A program made the position numbers and the translations under genes. DNA of 64,000 bases from Immersiella caudata (lineage: Eukaryota; Ascomycota; Sordariomycetes; Sordariales; Lasiosphaeriaceae): the NCBI GenBank assembly GCA_030512335.1, contig JAULSU010000001.1, positions 5,766,001 to 5,830,000 on the forward strand. Reading direction: 5' to 3'. Below are positions 11,499-23,035 of the stretch, piece by piece; the stretch's first letter is position 1; every line of letters begins with the position of its first letter. The notes beneath the pieces are model-generated. The model saw only the letters and a program-made list of their open reading frames with translations, did no database searches and was not told the origin of the DNA.

Positions 11499-13534
11499 CG
11501 GACTGCATCTGTACGCGGAATAGCATTGAATTTACAGGTTACATACATTGTCGAGCGTGCCGTGTCGAAAGGCTCTGGGGTACCCACTGCACTTCGCCGC
11601 TCTGCGAAGCGACAGGACACCGTCGTATCCATCGGATAGGTGCCAGCCCGTCGGTAGTTGGAGAGTCGAGACGCTACAGATGAACCACGGCCCTTATCAA
11701 CACATATAGGCGATGTTCTTTGTCTAGGGTAGCGTTGAGCTTTTGTTTGGACCGCCGCGGAGACTCAACTCGTGTCAGCACGCGTAGCCTCAAAGCCTGA
11801 GCCGGCCTTTCTTTCCGCCGTTTGGTTGATTTCGCGACAGTGGCTGGCGCGGCGTGACGTGGAATCAGGAGAGCGGGGAAAACGCCAAAGCTGCAGGCGT
11901 CGCAAGCAAATACCAGTGCGTTTTTCGCGTTTTGGGTATCCGCAAGGGAAGGCCGGATGGGGTGTGCACCGCGTAACGGAACCCGCGCCGTGGTTTGGGA
12001 GATGGGGGATTCGGCGCCCGCGGACAGCGGGACGGAGCGAGTGAAACGGCGACGGAGGAATGACACACCTTGCCAAGGGCTTGTCTGACAGGAACTGTGG
12101 GGGGTGGATTTGTTCGGATGTAGTCACGTGGTGGATGCGAGAAAGCTTGCGTATTTGCCTGGGGTGCGAGGGCCAAGCTTTTTATCCCTAACTTTGCGAC
12201 AGAGACACAGCCCTGTCGGTCCCAGGATGTTGACCACTTTCACTGGTTCCATCCTACCGCCTTGGGGGCTGATGGTTTTCACGAGAGCGAAGTTTCGGAC
12301 TTGATGCCTGCGTTTTATTTCTCGAGGTTCAGTTGTGCTTTTGTTATCGAACTGAATGGATCCGAAATTTGCGCCGTTGAGCGTGCAGGTAAGGGGTTTG
12401 AATCTGAGGTCGGAGCTCACCTGATGCGAGCGGCCTGTTGGTTTGGACACACATTGGTAGGAGGCCGAGTGGCCAGCTGTGGTGTGTGCCACCGTTACAC
12501 CTTCAAATGCGCTCAATGGTTTAGTGCTTAGCTATTTCATCCTTTGATCCTCCCGCGTCTCTATCGGCAACATTCCGCGCTCGGATAGAAAACAGGATCA
12601 TGGGTTGCAACCCAGGCCGCAATCTCAAAGCCCAGCGCTTACATGCACACCTACCAAAGGATTTCCCTGGCGGCATAGGCATCTTCGATGGCATCTTGTG
12701 GCTGTAGGGCCTGCATTACGAAGACTAGTATGCGCCAGCAAGGATGTCGTCAAGATGAGAATCCTCCATCAATAAGAGCATGCGGAGGTGTATCTATCCG
12801 ATCTCTGCTCTCTTTGCTAGCGAGCGAGCTGGCGAAGTGGCCGGGGAACGGTTACACCATGTCTCATCGCCTGTTTTCTGTATTGTGACGGAGTGTTGGA
12901 GTGGAACAAAGTTGTTCTTGATGCACTTTTCTTAACCGTTCTGAATCACCGAGTCTCTCTGGAGGCTGCTTCTGTTTTCCAGTGCCCGACGTCCGCCATG
13001 ATGCGTTGTCCCAGAAGCCTTCGACAGCTCTGGCCAGTCAATGGTCCGGATGCCTGAACCGGGGGTAGCACGAACGGAGCCAAATCGCAAGGCATTGGCC
13101 CGCAGTGCCGTCCAAGGCCTCAACTGAAGGATTCACAAGTGCTGTTCTTGGTTGTGGGTGCGAGCGCATAGCCACCGCCCACACCTCGGACGCGCATTGC
13201 CCCCAAACCACAACCAAGAGCCGCGAGCCTTGCATGCAGGGGTGGATGACAACCGTCCCAGAGTCTAAGGTCCCAGTTGGGCCATGGCCCACCCGCTCCG
13301 TTTCTTTCGGGACTGCGCTCGCAGGGATCTGGATATAAAGATTTCGAGGTGCCCCCTTCTTCCCTGAGGTTGTCATCATCGGTAAAAAATCAGGCCCGAG
13401 GTGAGACGGGATACACAGAGCCTCATACGTTCTTTTCTTCTGTTTCCTACCTCATACTTTGAAGCCCACGACGTGCTTTAGACCATTGACTCACTTCACC
13501 AACACTACCACCACATCCACTTTCACTTCTCACC
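11499..13534. other. Intergenic, no gene seen
   Basis: About 2 kb between GPI2 and the RTA1-family gene. It has short overlapping frames on both strands only. A perfect 14-bp palindrome lies at 12601-12614. A pyrimidine-rich stretch with ACC/CAC repeats just before 13535 is typical of fungal 5' leaders. Confidence 0.5.
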
Positions 13535-14616
13535 ATGTCCGACGCTTCCGATCCACCACCCCCTGAGGGTTACCGCTCCTGGGGACAATACTGCTACCAG
13601 AACCCTAACGACGACGCCATCTGCGTGAACGTCCCCGGTTTCTACCACTACGAGATCTCCCTCCCCGCCAACGCGACTCTCGTAGCCCTCTTCTCTCTCT
13701 CCCTCATAGGCTTCATCGCCGTCTACGCCACCACCCGCCGCGGGCTCGCGTTCTCTTTCGCCTTCATCGCCGGCGTTATCCTCGAGATCCTCGGGTACGC
13801 TGGCAGGCTCATGAGCTATCACAACCGCTGGGACGAAAATGGCTTCCTCATGCAGATTTGCTGTCTTACCATTGCCCCCGCATTCCTCGCCGGCGGCGTC
13901 TACCTCTGCCTTCGACGCATCGTTGTTGCCTTTGGCCCTGAGAACTCCCGTATCAAACCAGAGACCTACACCCGTCTCGTAGGTCCCCCTTCCCCCTTCC
14001 CCCTTCCCTCTTCCCCCTTGCCCTTTTTAACAAAATTCCCTAGTTCATTCCCTGCGACGTAATCTCACTAGTCCTTCAAGCCGTCGGCGGCGCCATGGCC
14101 TCCATCGCCTCTCACAACAACGAAACTACCAAGACCGGTGACAACATCATGATTACGGGTCTCGCCTTCCAAGTGGCCACTCTTCTCGTCTTCATGATCG
14201 TCTCTAGCGACTTCGCTTTCAACGTCTACCGCCGCCATCGCCGCCTGGGCGCCTCCGCTCTTGACCAATCCGCCTCTGCGGTCAAGCTGCGCAGCAGCGT
14301 TGGCTTCAAAGGTCTTATCGCGGCGCTGGTCATCGCAACGATTTGTATCTTTTGGCGATCTGTTTTCAGAGTGGCCGAGCTGAGCGATGGGTGGAATGGG
14401 CCGTTGATGAAGAGACAGGATTTGTTCATTGGCTTTGAAGGTGTCATGATCATCGTGGCGTGCTTGGTATTGAATGTGTTCCATCCTAGCATTTGCTTCA
14501 AGGAGATGATGCAGTCGGAGGGGGTTAAGTTGTTTGGGAGGAAGGGAGGAAAAGGGGAGAAGAGTGTGGAGAAGGGGGAGGGGGTTAGTAGCAGTGATGT
14601 TGATGGGACGGTTTAA
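13535..14616 (+). CDS. RTA1-family seven-helix membrane protein
   Basis: Two exons, 13535..13978 and 14044..14616 (65-bp intron GTAGGT...TAG), encode 338 residues. Seven hydrophobic segments can be seen, including LVALFSLSLIGFIAVYATT, FAFIAGVILEILGYAGRLM and MQICCLTIAPAFLAGGVYLC. The motifs ILGYAGR, APAFLAGGVYLCL and, right after the join, FIPCDVISLVLQAVGGAMAS are hallmarks of the RTA1/RSB1 family. RSB1 in yeast is linked to sphingoid long-chain base efflux and RTA1 to 7-aminocholesterol resistance; the substrate here is unknown. The N terminus has a possible N-glycosylation site (NAT) before the first span. The C-terminal tail is Gly/Lys/Glu/Ser-rich. The intron's 5' half is a striking CCCCCTT tract, listed separately. 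Confidence 0.93.
13984..14028 (+). repeat. Pyrimidine CCCCCTT tract inside RTA1-gene intron
   Basis: Nearly uninterrupted C-runs of 3-5 separated by TT fill the first two-thirds of the intron. The complementary strand is GGGGGAA-repeated and has four or more G-runs with short loops, a classic G-quadruplex pattern. A CTTTTTAAC stretch before the acceptor could provide the branch point. Confidence 0.8.
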
Positions 14617-15216
14617 GGGTTCGACTTTTTGTTTGTGTTTGGATATGGGATTGGGACTTGGTAGATTTAGATGGGGATACTGATTCGAGTGATGGGATAC
14701 AGGACAGTTGGCTAGATCTTGATGCCTGGACCAGACATTCAACGTTATTTACAGACGACTTTGATATAGCTGGTCCTCACCTGGTGTGCTGTTTCTTCAC
14801 TCTCGGATAAGCCTCAGGAAAGGGGGTTTAGCCGATCAGAGGTAACGTTTGTGGACGATTAGGTAACACATTGCAATGTGCGTGACATATGCAGGCGGCA
14901 AGTGCTCCTGCGATGACTTCTCATTCTCTAGCTTGTATATGCGTTGTATTCTAGGGACTGGTTCTAACCAAGCATGCGATTCCTCATCACCCTCCAATGC
15001 ACCCAACACCTTGATGCTTGACATAGGAAAACACCAGCTCAAGACTCCAAGGCCAATGCCTATCGCACAGCGACGGCGTTATCTCTTCGGTCCCCTTTCA
15101 CTGACCGGGGTGACCGGACTCAACTCGTCCAGCCCACTCGTTGTCACACCACCAACAGCCTTGGCTGCACCAATCACGACAGTTAGCACCACTTGATCAG
15201 GATAACTGAACACAAA
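14617..15216. other. Convergent intergenic region (3' ends)
   Basis: This 600-bp stretch lies between the 3' ends of the RTA1-family gene (+) and the steryl esterase gene (-). No gene or repeat was seen; it presumably holds both 3' UTRs and polyadenylation sites. Confidence 0.5.
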
Positions 15217-17366
15217 CTAAGCGCCCGTACCTGTCCCAAGACTTATCCCACGGCCCCCTTTCATCGAGTCAATACTCATGTGGCTCCCCCCGGTACCCCT
15301 ACGCCTCGGTGTTCGCAATTGAGCAGGTGCTGAGTGGTCGTCTTGGTCTATCGAGCCATCTACTCCCATTTCAGCAAAGCCACCTTGAAATCGCACGCTT
15401 TGTGGCGAAGACGGACCAGGAGAGCCCAAATCCTCTTCAGGAGCGCTGGCGCGAATGTTGCGGGGCCGGGCAATTCCCGATGCACGTCTCGATGAGAGGA
15501 TGGAGCTCTCACGAAGCTGATGGATTTGCCGACTGGACCCACCCACCCCCTGATCAGGGCTTCCGATGGGCATGGGGTACACATCAACTAGAGCGTCCTC
15601 TCGATGTTCGACATTAGGGCCGTCATCAGCAACGCTCCCGGCCCCCACCGCAGTGCTCACATCGCTGTCAAGGGCGGCATCACTCCCCCGTGCTATGTGT
15701 CTCCGGAAAAAGGTGCTTGCGCTCAAGCTCGAGCTTCTTGCGTTGCGATACCTCTCGTATTCCTCCTTTGTGTCCTCCGCTCCGGTAAAGCTCTCCAGAG
15801 CGTCAAATACGTGTTGGAATACTTGTGTATCCACATCGCGAGCCCAGAGGAAGTCGAGGTGTTCGTAGTGAGGAACCTCAGTCGCCACAGTCTGGCTCGG
15901 CAACTCTCGCAACATAACTTTAATGTCTACCAGCGAGTCACTACCTCCATACACAAGAACAACGGGCGTCTTGATGTTTCGAGTTGGGTATTTGGCGACC
16001 TTGGTGTACTTGCTGCTGGAAGACAGGAGCATGGGCGGATGCACGTCATCGTCATACATCTGAAAAGACTTGGTGCGAATAATCTGGAACCAGTGTACGA
16101 CCGACTTGGTGCTCGTAAAGGAGTATAAGTGAGGATAGGCGGCCAGTTTCTGCGAGGTGCTGATGTTCTGGGTCCTCCAGTTGAATAGGAACGTCAACCC
16201 AAGGTCAATAACTTTGGTGAACAGCGGAGGATAGAGCAACGATTGCCACATGGTGGCAGAGCTGAGTATCGACCGTCTCCCAAAGAGCAGAAATAGCACC
16301 TGGGGTGATGCTTTGACCAGCGCGTCGACGATGCCGTTGGATAAGCCTGCCGGGGACATGGCTGGCGCAAGGGCGATAAACACGTTGACCTGGTCGTTGA
16401 GCTTAGGATGTACAGCAAGACTAGCAAAAGCCTGCGCTGTCCCCTGAGAAAAGCCGATATAAGACAATGACGGCTGGCCGGTGGTGTCCAAGATGTAAGC
16501 AATGCTGTCAGGAATGTCATAGAAGGCGAACTCGTCGATCGAAAAGTTCCAAAAGTCCAGAGAAGTTGGCGAGCAATGTGTAGACTTCTTAGAGTACTTG
16601 TTGCCGCGGTTGTTCCCTAGCTATGTGTCGTTCGTGTCAGTCCTTGGTCTCAGTTCACAGTGCCACCAGCTGGAGGCTACCCACCCAAACATCGAACCCC
16701 CTCTCGACAAGCACAAACGGAAGTGACCTCTGCTCGTCCGTGAGACAAACCCACACCTCACTGTTCATGAGTAAGCCGTGGTGAAGGTATACCACGCGCT
16801 TCTTGACACTGTTAGGGCCGCGATTGACTCTCATGTCCTCCTCGCCTTTGCGCCATGCCAAGCGGTGCAGGCCGAGTAGGTACCCATCCTTAGTTTGGAC
16901 CACATGCTCCTCAGCCGTGTAGCCCCACATGGCACAGAGGTCAACAAAGTCGGACGCATCGCGGATCGATACGGAGACAGCTAGCTGTGGTCAGCGGAGC
17001 CACAACACACTTGACCAATAGACAGTGACCTACACTTTCGTCTCTCTTCGGCCCTCTTCTGCGCCGGACTCGACAGTCTGTTAAAAAGACGCCTTGAAAT
17101 GCGGTAAAATATGGAAAGAAGAGACGACGCTTGGCCAAGTTAGTCTCATAAGGTTGGGTGCTGAATGTGGACTGGATGGACACATACGTAAAGCTAAAGT
17201 AAACACCCGGACAAACGCCTCAAGGCCGACGAGGAGGAACGATCCAATGAGGGCAGCATACTCGGTGCTGTCGCAGGGAAGCGCAGGAAGGTATTAGCTT
17301 AAGCCTGGATAAAATACGGGGGGGCATCTCTCACAGGTTGAGCCGCCCCAAGAATGGGACAGGCAT
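15217..17366 (-). CDS. Steryl ester / triacylglycerol lipase, Tgl1/Yeh-like
   Basis: Five exons, 17366..17335, 17267..17188, 17129..17034, 16980..16685 and 16620..15217, encode 635 residues. All four introns are 53-67 bp with GT...AG ends and phases 2, 1, 1 and 0. The N terminus (MPVPFLGRLNLTEYAALIG) leads into a hydrophobic membrane-associated hairpin near residues 12-45, as in lipid-droplet or ER lipases of this class. It is an alpha/beta hydrolase of the acid-lipase type: HHGLLMNSE oxyanion region, VWLGNNRGNKYS, nucleophile elbow GFSQG with Ser226, an acid in YGGSDSLVD, and the catalytic His in VPHYEHLDFLW. The last ~150 residues are disordered. Yeast homologues hydrolyse stored steryl esters. 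The 32-nt first coding exon is easily missed by gene finders. Confidence 0.92.
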
Positions 17367-18052
17367 TCTGACGATTTGCTACAGCTTTGCTAATCCACTG
17401 GAGATGCTGGAAGGTCCAAGGTTGATCGAGCTAGGTATTTGCGATTGTGAAAGACATCCTCTGCTGTGCCCGAGTCCCTCGACGGCAAAATACACTAGAG
17501 GTTTCGGGTCTAGGCTTGGATGGAACAAGGAGGCTCGTATGGTGGGGTTGGAGTCGAGCTTCGAACGTCGAATGAGCGATCGCGACTGATGTCACGGTCG
17601 AATCACATGCGCCAGGAAAGTTTGGGCTTGTGATGCCTGGCCACAGTCAGCGAGCCAATTAAGCACCGAGAAAGGCCGCTTGGTGTTGCAGTCTTTGGAA
17701 ATGAGTACGAGGATTGTCGAGGGATCGATATTTCAAGGATTACATGCCGCAAAGGACATTGAGAACTCCTTATCACGACTGGCGAGCTTTGATACCGTTT
17801 GATGCCGAACAGCTCAAGGTGAGCCGAACGAGACCGTTAACGGTCAGCCTAGCCAACGAGGGGCTAGCGCTCGAGCCACGCGGGGACGGGTCAGGTTGGC
17901 CAATCGGCTGGCGTCCCGATTCGCGCCGCCCTCCGCCTTCTTCGATCCGTGGGTTCGCAACAAGCACTGAGCTGGTCGACAACTTTGGAGAAAACCCGCT
18001 GCGACCCCCGCGACACTGGACTTGTGAGGCAACAGACCTTCCCCCCGACAAT
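17367..18052. promoter_or_regulatory. Divergent intergenic region, lipase / PET191
   Basis: These 686 bp separate the steryl esterase start (-) from the PET191 start (+), so both promoters must fit here. Open frames crossing it have no recognisable content. No specific binding site is claimed. Confidence 0.4.
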
Positions 18053-18525
18053 ATGCCGAACTCATGTCAAGACATCCGTACGCCTTTACACTGGCCTCCT
18101 GAGATCGGACTTTGCAGCTGACCACAGCAACGAGAATAGGAGAAGCGCTGGCGCAATGCCTGCAGGAGTCTGAGTGCGTGATGGTGCAGCGACACACGGC
18201 CGCCGAGTGCCTCCGCCAACCGCTTTCCGATGAGCTCCCCCTGAAGTGTCAACAACTCAAGAAAGGGTTTGGAGAGTGCCGGCGCGGCATGATCGACATG
18301 CGCAAGCGCTTCCGCGGCAACCAGCCCATCAGCTTCCGCCAGTTGCAGAAGACCGAAGATACCGGCGATGGGTACCAGCTCTACGCTGGCAAGGCGGCCT
18401 TCGCTGGCGGGCGAGGCGAGACCGACGGCAACGAGAAGGCACCGGAAGATTGGAGGGAGGCTGAAAACAAGAAATACAGAGCCGAGCAGGCTGCTGTTGT
18501 TATTGAGGCCGCGAGGAAAGGTTAA
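18053..18525 (+). CDS. PET191: Cytochrome c oxidase assembly protein Pet191 (COA5)
   Basis: Two exons, 18053..18077 and 18140..18525 (62-bp intron GTACGC...TAG), encode 136 residues. Exon 1 codes for only eight residues plus one base, MPNSCQDI. The join gives CQDIREALAQC. Cysteines at 5 and 15 and at 45 and 55 form twin CX9C motifs, with two more at 21 and 32. The signature QQLKKGFGECRRGMIDMRKRFRGN is diagnostic of Pet191/COA5. Members are intermembrane-space proteins needed for complex IV assembly, and the CX9C pairs predict import through the Mia40 disulfide relay. The C-terminal ~70 residues are an Ala/Glu/Lys-rich extension seen in fungal members. Confidence 0.95.
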
Positions 18526-19269
18526 TGCGGTTGACGAATCGCATGGACATCTGTATGATAGGGGCTTGGGCTGAGGCATTGACTGGCGTTTTTGGGGTCA
18601 TTCATAATGTTGTGGAATATATTACTCACTGCTCGGGCGCCTATGGGCTTCGTGTTCCCTGATCGGTTCATCGGATCTGTTCTCGGGACTATTCACAAGT
18701 GGAATTGCGGGTAGTGTGGGACAACTGCTAGCATCGGACCAGATCTGACCGCCTCGACGCGAACAAGGAGTTGCAAGGTCAGATGGGGATTTTTGTCATG
18801 AGGTCAATTGTCTCCCAAGAGACCAAGTCCCGAGACATTTGTGAAGTCCCTATCAACATCAAAGAGCCAGTTACAGAACACCCTCGGCGCCGAGCAATTG
18901 ACTTTCGCCGTGTCCAAGACGATTGCAACTCACCCAACCTTCTGAGCCCAGACAGGTCACGGCGTGTTTTAGTAGCGCATGTTTCTCGGAGTGAATCGCC
19001 GGCGGAAACGATTCGGTTGACGTTCGCCGCATCATGGCGAGGTTCAGGCTGACTCAGTAAAGCGATCCCCTTGTTGCTACGGGATTTCGTAGCCAGCAAC
19101 ACGCAAGCATTAAAAGTTGGGCCTTCCTCTTCCTCGCTGTTTTAAAAGCGGATTTGGTACTCGGTATGACCAGTCGATCACGAATGCGACGAGAAGAAGG
19201 AGGATCCAGCCTCCCTAAATTTGCCCAGACAAATTGGAACTAATTCTGGGGTTCGTTCCTCCCCGCCAG
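18526..19269. other. Intergenic, no gene seen
   Basis: Between PET191 and the Ppn2-like gene, both on the plus strand. It should contain the PET191 3' UTR and the promoter of the downstream gene. No RNA gene or repeat was recognised. Confidence 0.5.
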
Positions 19270-21108
19270 ATGCATGTCCCGGTCTTTCCCTTCCTTCAAC
19301 ACTGTCGCCACCAGAAGCGTCGTTCGCCATTTCTTGTGGCGTTCAGCACGATGTTGCTGGTGGCAGTATGTCTTTTACTCGCATCGCCTCTGTCCGCGGT
19401 GAAACCGTTGCCGCAAACAACCACGATGACGTCTGCAGGCCGGCCCCACCAACGTGATGGCACGAAGGGCACCCCGCACCTCTTCGACGCCGCCGACGCC
19501 GCTGCCGGCGCGCCTCCCCGGCAGCTCCCACTCGGTGGATCCAACCCTCATCAAAAGAGCTTGAGCATGTCGGCGGAGCCCGAAGGCCGCCCGCCAGTGG
19601 CCGATCTTCCGGACGTCATCATCGCAACGCTTCCGACTGAGCACGCCATATCCTCTCCCGACGATGCGATTGAGTCGAAACCTGGAAAGCGGAAACGACT
19701 GGTCTTTGTCGGCGATGTACACGGCCACCTCTCAGCTCTTCAGGCCCTCTTGGAAAAGATCAGCTTCGATCATCACCATGGCGACCATCTGGTATTTGCT
19801 GGCGACATAGTGACCAAAGGGCCAGACAGCGCCGGCGTGATCAAGCTCGCCATGGACGTAGGGGCAAGCGGTGTCAGGGGAAACCACGATGACAATGTCC
19901 TCCTAGCCCACAAAGGCTTGCAGAAGAAGAAGAAGAAGAAGCAGCACCGCAAAAAGAAGAAGTATCACAAAAGCATCGATGTGGCCAACGAGAATACTGG
20001 ATCTGAGGAGGAGGATGACGGAACTGGCGACGAAGAGGAGACAGTCCGACTCACGTCCACCCAGAGTAAACACGTGGACCACGCCCGTGCGGTTGCTCGC
20101 TCGCTTTCGCCCAAGCAGATCAGGTGGCTCTCTTCTCTCCCCATAGTGCTTCGCATTGGGCAGGTTACCAATGCCACTTCGGAGGACATGCCATGGGACG
20201 CTGGGGAGATCGTGGTTGTACATGCCGGACTCGTCCCGGGAGTTCCCCTAGAGGAACAAGACCCCTGGGCTATGATGGTATGTGCGAGTGCTGCTTTTTT
20301 TCTTCTTTTTTTCTCTTTCTTGCCTTTTTAGTCCTTTTACCCTATTGAATTAGCATGGAAGTTAGTAGCTGACATCGACCACCAGAATATGCGGACACTC
20401 CTCTACCCCGACCTCAAATCGACATCCGATACCTCATCAGATGAGGACGCCCTCCCGGACGATACTCTCTCTGCTACCAGGGATGAAGACTCCGAACAGT
20501 CAACCAGCACAACTGACGATCTTCTCACCGTCCCATCTGACACCCGCCACGGCGAGCCCTGGTCGAGAGCTTGGAACCGTTACCAAAACACCGCAATTCC
20601 CTCCCCTGCAGACCGTACCATTGTTATCTATGGTCATGATGCCAAAGCCGGCCTCCAAGCCGACGTCGACATAACCGTCCAACCTCATCCTGCCTCAGGA
20701 CGCAAGCACAAGCACAAGCACAAGAGGAGGAAGCACACCAAACGCACTGACATCGAAATCGAAATCAACACTGAGGTCGAGGTCACAACCGAAGTCGTCA
20801 ACACCGAGATTGAAATCGAGATCGAAACCGAAGAGGTCACCGGGAACGGAACTGCGACGGGGGATCCCTCGCTTCCGTCTAATAAAAAGAGGTCGGAGCT
20901 TGATGTAGAGAAGAAAAAGGGCAAGAAGCATGATGGGAAGAAAAAGAAGGAGGAAGTCACGAAGGGGATTCGCTATGCTTTTGGTATCGATAGTGGGTGT
21001 GGTCACGGGAGACAACTCACTGCATTAGTGTTGGAAGCAGGACCGCGGCCTGAGGATGGGGTGTTGCATCACATTGAGCAGGTTGAGTGTGGCGAGGTTG
21101 AAAAATGA
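19270..21108 (+). CDS. Ppn2-like metallophosphatase (endopolyphosphatase type)
   Basis: Two exons, 19270..20277 and 20386..21108 (108-bp intron), give 576 residues; the join reads DPWAMMNMRTLLYPDL. The first ATG gives a short basic cytosolic segment and then a signal anchor (FLVAFSTMLLVAVCLLLA), so a type II membrane protein is predicted. Phosphoesterase motifs are in order: GDVHG (~148), GDIVTKGPDS (~178), GNHDD (~205), VVVHAGLVPG before the intron, and YGHDAK and IDSGCGHGRQLTALVLE after it. These metal-ligand motifs match yeast Ppn2, a vacuolar polyphosphatase of the PPP superfamily. Two inserts are unusual: a Lys-rich then acidic stretch at ~218-262, and a second His/Lys plus Glu-rich repeat region after the GHDAK motif. 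Substrate is inferred from the family. Confidence 0.88.
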
Positions 21109-21667
21109 GACAAGAACTAAGGCAGGAGCATGAGGCTGGGCTTGTAAATTGTTTTGCTTACCCTTGAGCACGTATTAGGTATCGCATTGAGTTGCATGTT
21201 AGGGGCAAGGGTAATAATGGTCGTGGGGACAAGAGCGTGGAGGAGAAACCCGTGGTCTGGACCACGAGACGTCGGTCCTGCAATTCATTAACTCATACCC
21301 GTTAGCGTTGGCTTCTGTAAATAATATGTTATATCACCTTCACAGCCCTGTGAATCATCATGGCTCCTTCCTACCTGAGGATCAGGCATTGCGATAGATT
21401 CACGTTCTGAACTATGATGCAGAGATTTGGTCGCTCGAGTGAACTGTCAACCTTAGGCAGGAGATTGTCTGCCTCGAAGAGAGCTAATTTGTAACTGACA
21501 ACAAACAGGAACCAAACATGTTCATCATTCTTATCCTTGCCTATTCAGGCAAGCAAGTGTGCTCTACGGCCACTTCGGATCCATTTCCAGACAGTTCCAG
21601 CCATCTATTGTCCTAGTTTTCGCCGCCTCGAGATTGACCCCCTTCCCCCTTTAGCTTTGCTCAAAAT
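21109..21667. other. Convergent intergenic region (3' ends)
   Basis: 559 bp between the 3' ends of the Ppn2-like gene (+) and transaldolase (-). No coding signal was seen. Confidence 0.5.
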
Positions 21668-23035
21668 TTACTGGAGCTTGGCCTTGATGATATCCTTGAG
21701 GGTGATGGCGTCGGCTGCGAACTTGCTGATGCCCTCACGAAGCTTCTCGACGGCCATCTGGTCCTCGTTGAAGTCAAATCGGAAGGTGGGCTCGTCGTTG
21801 ATGTAGGTCTTCTTCTCAAGGTTCAGAGCAGCGGCGCCGGAGGCGTCGAGCTTCTTGGGAACGGCCTCGTTGGAGTTGAGGAGCTCCTCGAGGAGATTGG
21901 GCTACTGCGCATTAGAATCATTTCCTCACGGGCCAGGCTCGATGTTACTGAGGTGGTACTTACGGAGATTGTCAGGTAGTCGCAACCAGCCAACTCGGTA
22001 ATCTCACCAGTGTTGCGGAACGAAGCACCCATGACAATGGTCTTGTAGCCAAACTTCTTGTAGTAGTTGAAGATGGCCTGGACGCTCTTGACACCGGGGT
22101 CCTCCTCCTTCTTGTACTCCTTCTTCGTCGAAGCCTTGTACCAGTCGAGGATACGGCCGACGAAGGGGGAGATGAGGAAAGCACCGGCCTCAGCGGCAGC
22201 GATGGCCTGGACCAGGGAGAACATGAGGGTCAGGTTGGTGTTGATGCCGTGGTCACGCTGGAGGATCTCAGCAGCCTTGATACCCTCCCATGTCGAGGCG
22301 ACCTTGATGAGAACACGGTCCTTGGAGATGCCCTCCTTGGCGTAGAGCTGGTGCGAATGAGAAACTAGCTTAGCTATTTACCACAAAAAACCGCTAGGGA
22401 GGGTTGACCAACGTCGATGATATGCAGGGCCTTGTCAACGGACTTCTTGGTGTCGAAAGAGAGAGCGGCGTCAACCTCGGTGGACACCTTTCCGGGGATG
22501 ATATCGAGAATCTTCTTGCCGAACTGCACAAGGAGGTGGTCGAGGGCGGACTCGACCTTCTGGTCGATGTCACCAGACTCGTTCTTCACCTGTGCGATGG
22601 CGGCGTCGAGCAGCGCAGCGTACTCGGGTTTCTTGGTAGCGGCCAAGATGAGCGAGGGGTTGGTGGTTGCATCCTGAGGCTTGTACTTGCCGATGGCTGC
22701 AGCAGTGTGAGTAGCTATCCTGCGCAACTAAGGAGTTGGGCGGCTGGAGATGGCAAGGGTGGACTGACATGCGAAATCACCTATCGTGGCGGGGTCAGCA
22801 GATGCCCTCAAGACAGCAATGTCGGTGTCTGGGTAAACTTACCGGAGTCACTGACGACAACCTGCGATTGAGATAGATGATTAGCAACAAATCAACGCCA
22901 TGTGTAACCGTGCAAAAGAAGAATCGCCACGCGATCCGGCCCACGAAGCTTCTCAACCTCAACACAATGAGGGGTTTGGCGGGGTAATGGACGTACGGTG
23001 CCAGACGCCTTGAGCTGCTCCAGAGAGTTGGTCAT
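21668..23035 (-). CDS. TAL1: Transaldolase
   Basis: Six exons, 23035..22997, 22861..22843, 22780..22769, 22696..22413, 22347..21964 and 21901..21668, encode 323 residues, the usual length for this enzyme. It moves a dihydroxyacetone unit between sugar phosphates in the non-oxidative pentose phosphate pathway, in the cytosol. The N terminus reads MTNSLEQLKASGT, then VVVSDSGDFASIGKYKPQDA, spread over four exons, and continues into DATTNPSLIL. The Schiff-base Lys is K133 in RVLIKVASTWEG. Other signatures are FVGRILDWYK and TIVMGASFRN. Exons 2 and 3 are only 19 and 12 nt, yet phases (0,1,1,0,0) fit exactly. A gene model that skips the 12-nt exon would lose four residues (GDFA region) while staying in frame. 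Confidence 0.96.
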
